DNA of 64,000 nucleotides, taken from contig JAACJK010000220.1 of the NCBI GenBank assembly GCA_013368325.1, positions 1,240,001 to 1,304,000 of the forward strand, given 5' to 3'. Origin of the DNA: Ephemerocybe angulata (lineage: Eukaryota > Basidiomycota > Agaricomycetes > Agaricales > Psathyrellaceae). The notes below the pieces were generated by a model. It did no database searches. It had not been told where the DNA came from and saw only the letters and a program-made list of their open reading frames with translations. Below are positions 56,512 through 64,000 of this stretch, piece by piece; position 1 is the stretch's first letter; every line of letters starts with the position of its first letter. Both the position numbers and the translations under genes were made by a program.

Positions 56512-59500
56512 ATGTCCTTGAGTTCACCGTTCAGCGACTGGCTCGACACCAACTACAGCCCCGACGCGAAGCAGGCTCACCAGATCCAAGCATACCTCAA
56601 TGCCCCCCGCAACGAGCTCGCTGTGCTCGACGCCGAGGTCGACGCTGCCGAACGCGCCCTAAACGCCCTGCGCACGAAACAGGCTCGTCTCAGACGACAC
56701 ATTGCGGCCCACGAAGCATTAGTGCACCCCATTCGACGCATCCCAGACGAACTGCTCCAAGAGATCTTCCAGCATTGTCTGCCAACGAGACATATGCCGA
56801 CCCTCAGCAACCGCTCAGCACCTATCCTCCTCACGCGCGTGTCTCGCCCCTGGCGCGCTCTGGCCTTCGGCACACCGACTCTGTGGACTTCGCTCCACAT
56901 ACCCATACCCAGAGGACGCTCAGAGGCGGACCACATTGCCCTTACAGAGGCACGACACGCGGGGGTTGCGTGGTGGCTTAGTCGGACAGGCCACATTCCG
57001 CTTTCAATTTCACTCTATTGGCCGCCCTCCCTCGTCTATGCATGGGGGACAGGGACTTATTTTCCGTATCTCGTGCTGTCCGTGTCGAAAAATCTGCGAG
57101 AGCTCGAGCTAGACCTGCCCGATGGCGCGCTGGGGGCCTTCATGGAACCAGAACCAACAAAGTTCCCTTTGCTCGAAAAGGTCGTGCTACGACTACCTGT
57201 ACCACCGGACCATACCTCACGGGGCGTGGATATAACGAGTGCCAGGTTCTGGAAAGCGCCTAAGATCAATAGGGTGGTCTGGGAATCTGTCGATGATGAT
57301 TTCTTCAAGCTGCCTCTACAGTGGCACGAGATGAAAGAGATCGACATTTATGGAGATCCTATGATCCCTTCGAGCTTCTTCAGCTCACACGATGCTTTGG
57401 CGCTTGTTAAAGCTACCCCCCTACTTGAATCGCTCCGAATAGAGCTGACGGTATACCCCGAATGCCAGAACAGGGCGCCTCGAGGGTTTGCAGGGCAAGA
57501 GGTCGAGGATGATGCGGACCAAACTCTGGACTCTCGCACCCGGCTTATTGTCTTAAACTATCTCACGTTCCTCGACATCACCGATGTATACATCGACCCA
57601 GACACTGGGCCAGGCTTCATGTCCAATCTAAAGCTCCCCGCCCTGACAACTCTGCACTACTGTCTCATCGGCCTCTCGACCTTCCTACCCTCCCTCGGAT
57701 CACCCTCCACTTCCCCCCAGCATCGGCATCGTGGATCTCCTTTGCACCCCCTCATTGCCTTCCTCCGCGCGCAAGACAAAGTCATAATCACAAAATGGAA
57801 AGTGGCCGCTACATCCGTCCCGCGCGAAGTGTTCGTGGAGTGTTTGAGGCTCATGCCACTCCTGCAGAAACTGCACGTTTCCGACGGGAGGGCGATGTTT
57901 GCAGAGGACCCCACGAACTCGTCGATCCCACCCCCACCTCCTGGCACGTCATTTTTAGGCAGGGATTGGTTGGAGGACGAAGACTCGAACCCGAGCTCGA
58001 GCGTGTCGGGGCATGAGGACGTGGTATACGGACTAGTAGAGGAAGTTGGGAGAGACGAAGGGGAACACGAGACATCACCATCGCTCCCTTCTCTTGAGTA
58101 CGGCCGGGACCAGAGAGAGCTTTCGCCTGACTCGCTGGTTCAGGAACGTTGGCGCCGCGCGACGGGAAAAGGAAGGATGGGTGAAATGCCAAATGTGGTT
58201 CAGAAATTGCGGCATACGGAGGTGGCCCCGGACGATGAACTGTTGAAGGCCTTCGTGCCGTCTGATGTGTGGTGGAGGGAGTCGTGGGATGAGCCGATCG
58301 AGGATGCGCCGTCGACATCGCACGGACTCCCTGTGGTCGATATGCCCCCGGCGCCATGGGGTAGTCGGAAAGGAAAGGAGAGGAGCTATGTTGGCATTGG
58401 GGCATGGGGAGAGCGAACCAGAAATGCTCCTTCGGCGTCCTGGAGAGGCTTTGAGAGAGATGCGGCGAGTGGGAGTGGAAGTAGTGCGGGAATAGATGAA
58501 GGGGTTGAGATTGGTGTGCCTCAGAAAGAAGAGGAGGAGGAGGATCCTCTGACGGCGGGTCTGGAGGGGAGAAGAAGTAGCTTCCCTCTGAGTCCAGATT
58601 CAGAGGAAATTGCGGAGGTTCCGGAAGTTCCTTTGCGCGTCCCTGTCCCTATCTCACTAGACACCGCCGAGTCGGCAGCTGGAGAGTCTGAAATCCTATG
58701 CCCTCGACTCACCTCCGTTCGATTCGACCGTGCTCGGTTCACGCTACCGGCAATTGGGACGTTTGTTAGGGCGAGGATGGCGCTGAGCACGGGTGCGAGC
58801 TGGATGGGCCAGCGGAAGGGTGACTCCAACAGAAATGAAAATCCTGTAAAAGATGATTGGGAAGAGAGAATCACGGAGGACTTCAAAAGGCTGAAGATTA
58901 GCAGCCGAAGCGAACGAGATCAAGGCGAGGATGACGAAGAAGAGGGTGAAGAGGACGCGGACGCCTCGACGTTCTTCACAGCCAACTCCTCACCTTCTGC
59001 AGCAGTGTCTGAAGTGTTCCTGCCCGGCGACCCATGGCCAACGGACCGTCTTTCGCCTGACACAGCAGCTGGGAGCTCGACAGCTGATGCCACTGTCACG
59101 GGGACGCTGGTATCTTCCACTCCCGCCGCCACTCCCCACAGCCCGATAGGCAGGCCTGCTCCCACTTTAGCGGGTGGTCTCATCACCTCTTCCGCCCCCG
59201 TCGCATCCCTCGAGACCGTGCACGTCGGTCTCTTATACGCTCACCCTCGTTCGGATATCCTCCGGAACCGCCACCGCGACAAGCCTCCGAATGCCAGCAC
59301 CAGCGCACCCATCTTCGATAGCCGACTCTCCGCGGAACTCTACGAAGAGTACACGATGCGGCTCACTATGCGCTTCGCCAACTCGGCCTCGGCCTGGGGC
59401 GAACGGAGCGCGAGTAACAGCTTCTCGATACCCGCGTTCAATGGGCTGGGGAACAGTCCTGGAGTCCAGGGTACCCGTGTGTTTGATGTGAGTCTAGGGA

Positions 59501-59661
59501 GTAGCGACCCCAATGCAAGTGTAGATGATGGAGGAGAGGAGGCGAGGGCGGCGGGAATTGTGAGGACGAGGAATGATGCGCGGGAGGGGATTCGGGGTTG
59601 GAGAGGGCCAGGGAGTGAGTACGCGGAGGATGACGAAATGATCGCACCCTGGGTGTGGTAA
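56512..59661 (+). CDS. large F-box protein, 1049 aa
   Basis: A single exon of 1049 codons. I chose the ATG at 56512, because the frame's upstream extension only overlaps the acidic tail of the preceding gene. Residues 31-68 are a charged helix. The F-box at about 73-125 (VHPIRRIPDELLQEIFQHCLP...RVSRPWRALAFGTPTLW) is the common agaricomycete form. Leucine-rich units follow to about residue 470. The second half is long, disordered and acidic/Ser rich, ending with a conserved-looking block (LSAELYEEYTMRLTMRF) and a terminal APWVW. It lacks the GER tail of the other family. Predicted SCF receptor, with substrate unknown. Confidence 0.85.
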   Translation: MSLSSPFSDWLDTNYSPDAKQAHQIQAYLNAPRNELAVLDAEVDAAERALNALRTKQARLRRHIAAHEALVHPIRRIPDELLQEIFQHCLPTRHMPTLSNRSAPILLTRVSRPWRALAFGTPTLWTSLHIPIPRGRSEADHIALTEARHAGVAWWLSRTGHIPLSISLYWPPSLVYAWGTGTYFPYLVLSVSKNLRELELDLPDGALGAFMEPEPTKFPLLEKVVLRLPVPPDHTSRGVDITSARFWKAPKINRVVWESVDDDFFKLPLQWHEMKEIDIYGDPMIPSSFFSSHDALALVKATPLLESLRIELTVYPECQNRAPRGFAGQEVEDDADQTLDSRTRLIVLNYLTFLDITDVYIDPDTGPGFMSNLKLPALTTLHYCLIGLSTFLPSLGSPSTSPQHRHRGSPLHPLIAFLRAQDKVIITKWKVAATSVPREVFVECLRLMPLLQKLHVSDGRAMFAEDPTNSSIPPPPPGTSFLGRDWLEDEDSNPSSSVSGHEDVVYGLVEEVGRDEGEHETSPSLPSLEYGRDQRELSPDSLVQERWRRATGKGRMGEMPNVVQKLRHTEVAPDDELLKAFVPSDVWWRESWDEPIEDAPSTSHGLPVVDMPPAPWGSRKGKERSYVGIGAWGERTRNAPSASWRGFERDAASGSGSSAGIDEGVEIGVPQKEEEEEDPLTAGLEGRRSSFPLSPDSEEIAEVPEVPLRVPVPISLDTAESAAGESEILCPRLTSVRFDRARFTLPAIGTFVRARMALSTGASWMGQRKGDSNRNENPVKDDWEERITEDFKRLKISSRSERDQGEDDEEEGEEDADASTFFTANSSPSAAVSEVFLPGDPWPTDRLSPDTAAGSSTADATVTGTLVSSTPAATPHSPIGRPAPTLAGGLITSSAPVASLETVHVGLLYAHPRSDILRNRHRDKPPNASTSAPIFDSRLSAELYEEYTMRLTMRFANSASAWGERSASNSFSIPAFNGLGNSPGVQGTRVFDVSLGSSDPNASVDDGGEEARAAGIVRTRNDAREGIRGWRGPGSEYAEDDEMIAPWVW

Positions 59662-59757
59662 TTAGGCGCCCAAGTTTGAGTCAGAGTTCAAGTTATCAGT
59701 GCGCATTTAACCTTGAATACACAATGTTTGGTATTAATGCAACAAAATTTGGTGCCT

Positions 59758-61362
59758 TCAAGTAGGTATGAATTTGTAAAAGGCCCTTTCTCCATCGTCG
59801 ACACCATAAGTTCCCCCTAAAATATCCTCGATGATTGCCCTAGCCATGGAAGTAGCTTTGTACTCGGGTAAAAGTCCTCGCTCCAAAGACGTGCCAACTT
59901 GAAGTGTGTGCTGGTCGGCCTCTCCTCCGTACTGTATTTCTTCACCCTCCATAAATCGATCAATGAAGTGGTCTGTTGCGTATGTAGTGCCCCGCAGCGC
60001 CAGTTCAGCGGTGCGACTGCTGATAGTTCCTCGGAGGGTGTATGGACCTCCAGCACCTGATTGGAGTCCATTGTAGTCTCGGAAGAACTGGCGGGTTCCG
60101 CTCATCTTTAAGATCGCAGTACGCGGAGGCCCCTCTTGCGATCCGACCCAATAGCCACAGAACCCTACTCGAATCCTCTTCAATCCTGGGTGGGCACGAA
60201 GGAAAGACTGTAGGCTTGCCACCAGGTCGCTGGTCGCTATTGATGGCGAGTTTATGTTGCTGAACACGAGCATAATGTCGAGCGTCTCGAGTACAGGAGT
60301 GGAGATGGCGGAGATTATTGAGCCCCCACCCTGACAAAGTAGTCGGACGTCCCTGTCGCATATCTCAAGAACTCGGAGCCTCGGAATCACTATCGGAGCG
60401 GATTGTTGGAGATCCAGGAGGTCCTCTGCATCGCTAAATAGCTTTACGTTGCTGAAATGAAGATATTCCAAGTTCAAGAGTTGTTGTAGCATCGAGAGGA
60501 CATCGGATGTGTACCAAATATAGTCACGGCGGATTGTCAACGATGGTGCTCGAGTATGTGGAGCTCCAAAGGATAGATGCGTGAGCTGTTCCCATGGAAG
60601 GAAAGGGGGGAGGAGGTATACATTCCGTGGGTTGTACAAATGCAGTTTCTTCAGCTTTGGGGCACTGAATGCGTAAGAAAGTTTCTTGGGAGCGTAGTGG
60701 GTCCCAATCAAGCAGAGCTCCTCCAGGAGCGGCGCGTGTATGTAGGTCGTCTCGGTCCCAGTGAATGCCGGCTGGATGTCACCAATAAGCCTCAGTGAGA
60801 CCAATCGATCCCCGAGGTATGTTAGGACTGTATCGAGAAGAATGGGTGGTCCCAGAAATGGCGGCGAGTAAATCCATGTTACATGGTAATGAAGATGGGT
60901 GAGTTTTCTGCCATAAACATTTGCGATTTCTTGGAGCTGGCGCTTGTAGATCACGATCTCTTGTGAGTCTATTTCTCTGCCAGAGTTCGGCGGTAGTGGA
61001 TCGATGACAACGAAATGCCTCCAAAGCTCCTGTTGTGCATACGCTGTTTCCCTCCAGTACTTGCAGACCTGAATCAGAGTATGGATGAAAGGTGTAGATG
61101 GGATCCAAGGCCCGAACGAAGGAGTGAGGTGCAAGCTAGTGCTTTCGATGTCCACTGATGCACACGTGAGGCTGAAGATTTTGCATAAGATCTCGGTTGG
61201 GATGCTTGCGATTGGACATGTTAGCCCAGGCACCACTTGGTCTTCACGGGCGCTTTGGGCATCGATATCGCCTTCGATCAGCGTTATTCCAGGCGCGGCT
61301 GTTTCATGTCAGGCGCTTATTAGAGTTTCAATCACTAGATACAATGTTCACTCACCACTCAT
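59758..61362 (-). CDS. F-box protein with GER tail, 515 aa
   Basis: Two exons: a 7-nt first exon (61362-61356) and 61298-59758, joined by a 57-nt intron (donor GTGAGT, acceptor ACAG), giving 515 aa beginning MSAAPGITLIEG. The tiny exon is needed because the main frame has no ATG before the F-box. The F-box lies at about 33-85 (IASIPTEILCKIFSLTC...QVCKYWRETAYAQQELW). Leucine-rich units include LTHLSFGAPH and LEYLHFSNVKL. The tail GGTYGVDDGERAFYKF matches the family at 34, 52 and 54 kb. Its stop lies 96 bp from the stop of the 1049-aa gene (convergent). Confidence 0.85.
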
Positions 61363-63238
61363 TGTCTAGGTACCTCCGTAACTGAAAGCGTGGACTGTCG
61401 GGGGTAGAGAGCCAAAGCGCACCAGCGTGAAAGGTTGACCTTGACCGCAAACAACTTTGCACAAACCTTGCAAGTGCCACTTGTCACATAATACTCCCAC
61501 GACCCAGCAGTGGCCTGAGTATGTGCGCTCTGCATAAAAATTGAAACAGAGATGAACTCTTAGCTACCTTCTCTGGCCCCAGTGGCCCAGGGATCTCATA
61601 GTATAGTGTCCCTGATGGGTACCTACCGAACCGAGTTGCAACTGCTGTTGGCAGCCCCAACTCCGGAGTCGGTACGTACATCAGGGAAATCGGTGACAGC
61701 TGGTATCACGAGACATTTCTCATCAAAATCTGGCGGCAAGCGCCGCCTTGGCCTAGCCATAGCAGGGCATATAATGATTTACCATGGCGCATTCCATGAG
61801 TAACCGTATGGCCAAAACCTCAAGTCTTTTAAGTCATGAACTACCTCTTCCATAAAGTTAATAGCTCACCTTTGATTTTCTCGCGGTCATAAAGTTTTAT
61901 CTGCTCCTCCCAGAACACGGTCAACCTTACCGCAATGGAGGCATTTCGCCGGAGAGCCCTTATTTGAGCTTGGCCTGGCCTTTGTTCAGCTGCATGAGTA
62001 TAGCTGAACTGTAGTTGGCCTGGAATTACCACTCGGCGGTCAATGAGTACACCAGCGGCGATATTCACCCTCATTTGAATGCCTGGTAGAGACATCCCCT
62101 TCAGCGACTTCATGACCTGGATGCGGTCAGTGGGTGTCATAGGCTTAACTGCTCCTCCCAGAACACGGTCAACCTTACCGCAATGGAGGCATTTCGCCGG
62201 AGAGCCCTTATTTGAGCTTGGCCTGGCCTTTGTTCAGCTGCATGAGCATAGCTGAACTGTAGTTGGCCTGGAATTACCACTCGGCGGTCAATGATATCAC
62301 TGGAGAGGCCCCGTTTGAGCTTCGCGCCGGCCGGGTTCAAACCCAAGAGATGGTACTAAAAGGGGTGGCCGGTACAGAAGGTCATGAGCAGACCATGGAC
62401 ATAATGGCCGCAGACCGCAGTCAATGACCTCGTCCCGGTTGGCGTCAGCATTTGGAGGGGCTGGGGTTGGGCTGGGAATCGGGAAGAGAGAGAGTGGGTA
62501 ATGTCAAGTGAGTATGGTATTGGATAAAGTTAATACACTCAATAAAATACAGGTGGAGAAAGAGGGATGGCCAGAGAACTCCTGTAGACTCTTGATCCCG
62601 ACCAGGCGCCAGTAACGCCTGTAAGGATCTTTGGCGCCTACAGCCACGCCATCTGCTTCCGAGTCGTGGCCCATGATGAAGGCAGTTCATGGTCTTGGCA
62701 TTGGGATTGGGATTGGTGTTGGCCCGATGGCATGTATAACTCAGTCGTGAGCGGGTAAACCACACTGGAAAAAAGTGGCAGCTACTACTCGACCGATGGG
62801 CGCCTCACGAGGTCCTCATTCGAATTTTTAGTCTCCCTCGGGGATCAAATATAGGGATGGAAGAAGACTGTACGCGCGCTCCGAGCGGAAGAGCAGATGA
62901 CTACTGAGCAGGCTTGTGAAACACATTCGCCGGTTGCTAAGTATAACTTGTGGGTAGTAGACCATTGCTGCGCATGGCAATTCCGAGGCCATTCTGAGGC
63001 TGGCCACTGGATTTATGTGTATTTAATCAACTGTGCTTCTATTTATGCTTGAATCTAAAATTACTATGCTTGAATTACATAACTATATACACACAAACAT
63101 ATTTAAGATATATGTGAATTAACAGTACTATTTAACCTTGCACATGGAACGATAATATAAAATACAGACCAAAATAAAAGAATGGCTTCACCGGGAGTTG
63201 AACACTCAACCTCTTGGAAAGTGCACGTGACCAAGAAG
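61363..63238. other. gene-poor region with duplication and AT-rich tract
   Basis: No supported gene. It contains the 146-bp direct repeat pair (61901-62294) and an AT-rich tract from about 63030 to 63180. Around 63185-63240 the minus strand has a tRNA-like 3' fragment without a matching 5' half. A TGGGCGCC motif lies at 62796. Confidence 0.5.
61901..62294. repeat. 146-bp direct repeats, one mismatch
   Basis: 61901-62046 and 62149-62294 are identical except at one base (T against C, near 61999/62247), separated by 102 bp of unrelated sequence. On the minus strand both copies keep an open frame (RRVVIPGQLQFSY...), but no start or domain identifies a gene. Confidence 0.9.
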
Positions 63239-64000
63239 TCACATGGTCGCAGATGTGAAAAAGCTTGGCACAAAAGTTGCCGGAGACAAGTGCCCTAGGC
63301 CATAAATGGCCTCGGAATACATCCGGTACCTGCCGATTTGGCCCCGGTAGCTATGCATGTTCGCACGGCTTCTGTCCTGAAGTATGGACGTACCCTTCTC
63401 CTTGAGGTCGGCGGGGCCGACGTGCTCCCTTGATGATGTCGGCGTTGACATATCCGGTTGGGCCTGCAGAAATGGCGAAAGAGCACGTCAGCAAATCCCT
63501 ACTTGAGACTAGTGTGCTCTGTCATCCAATTGGATTGCAGAGGCAGAGGGGGGAAGCAATGGGAGAGGGAGTGAATGGATGGGCGCTCACCAGTCCAAGT
63601 CGCGCTGGGCTTGGTAGACGACGTCAAAGGTGTCGGGGCTTCTTCTTCACCTCATCGAACTTCTCTTTGAGGAGGATGTCGGGCTCGGTCACGTTGGCGA
63701 AGATGAGCTTGAACTTGGACTTGTTCGCGCGGTGGGAAGAGCGTTCATTGGCTGTGAAGATGTCGGGTTAGCAAATGCAGAAGGAAGGTGGGATCATCAC
63801 TCGTGTACCCTTGTAAGGGAACTTGCTGGTAGGGCCCTTGAACGAGAGGCTGTCCCCCTCCTATTGCCAATCGCTTCAGCAATGTCGACTTGGGGCTTCG
63901 TATGGAAATGCGTGCGTACCTTGAGCTCGAGGCGCAGTACGACGCACGGCGATTATAGTAAGAGACGTTTCTGAAGTATCCAACCTAGGAGGATCGTTGG
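63239..64000 (-). pseudogene. NADH-cytochrome b5 reductase pseudogene, cut by right edge
   Basis: Read leftward, ELK is joined by an intron (GTACGC...AATAG) to EGDSLSFKGPTSKFPYK. A second intron (GTACAC...CACAG) joins to a piece ending KSKFKLIFANVTEPDILLKE. A third leads to GPTGYVNADIIK and EHVGPADLKEK. These are the ordered landmarks of NADH-cytochrome b5 reductase (Mcr1/Cbr1 type). Lesions: the nucleotide-binding segment expected after ANE (with GGSGITP) is missing. A frameshift after VKKK hides DTFDVVYQAQRDLDW. One extra G near 63436 shifts the frame before EHVGPADLKEK. The C-terminal NAD-binding end is unrecognisable. Intact enzymes pass electrons from NADH to cytochrome b5. Confidence 0.85.

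Noticed and set aside
50314..61362. a functional cluster (purine salvage plus ubiquitin genes)
   Set aside because: Guanine deaminase and the F-box genes share no pathway; closeness is explained by tandem duplication of the F-box genes.
63183..63245. tRNA gene on the minus strand next to the b5 reductase remnant
   Set aside because: The 3' part (TTCAACTCCCGG) looks tRNA-like, but the T stem does not pair and no matching acceptor strand exists.

Overview
This is nuclear DNA of a filamentous basidiomycete, most probably an Agaricomycete. Almost every gene is cut by many 45-80 nt introns with GT(R)NGT donors, CTRAY-like branch sites close to the acceptor and CAG/TAG acceptors. Genes lie on both strands a few hundred bases apart. 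Several protein types are typical of mushroom-forming fungi: 4-TM DUF-type proteins, Ser/Thr-rich single-pass proteins and expanded F-box families. No species can be named from the sequence. All exon models were built by eye from reading frames and splice sites.

Layout. 0-5 kb: the 5' part of an unidentified gene, then about 3 kb without a confident gene and one weak multi-exon candidate. 6-16.8 kb: a 4-TM membrane protein (-), a small orphan gene (+), a ruined BAHD-type acyltransferase (+), a small unknown gene (-), an F-box protein (-), a Tim17-like mitochondrial membrane protein (+) and a WDR53-like WD40 protein (-). 18.5-23.7 kb: a tandem pair of Ser/Thr-rich single-pass membrane proteins (+). 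24.4-27.6 kb: an F-box/WD40 ubiquitin-ligase adaptor (-), with a recently inserted hAT-like MITE directly upstream. 28.5-35.8 kb: a 4-TM protein, a 941-aa F-box/zinc-finger protein and another F-box protein (all +). 37.4-38.2 kb: two intron-containing tRNA genes, Asn(GTT) and Lys(TTT). 39-49.4 kb: a paxillin-like LIM protein and a Sac2/INPP5F-type phosphoinositide phosphatase (both -). 50.3-61.4 kb: guanine deaminase, an F-box gene, its frameshifted tandem copy, an APC13-like cyclosome subunit, a 1049-aa F-box protein (all +) and a further F-box gene (-). 61.4-64 kb: a gene-poor end with a near-perfect 146-bp direct repeat and a decayed NADH-cytochrome b5 reductase copy running off the window.

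Themes. Eight F-box loci occur in 64 kb. Four of them share a C-terminal tyrosine-glycine...GER signature, which suggests a locally expanding family of SCF-type substrate receptors. The APC13-like gene adds a second link to ubiquitin ligases. The Sac phosphatase, LIM protein and the membrane proteins are probably ordinary housekeeping or cell-surface genes. Three pseudogenes, a young MITE and recent duplications show active turnover. I found no CRISPR array, rRNA, biosynthetic cluster or clearly new multi-gene system.
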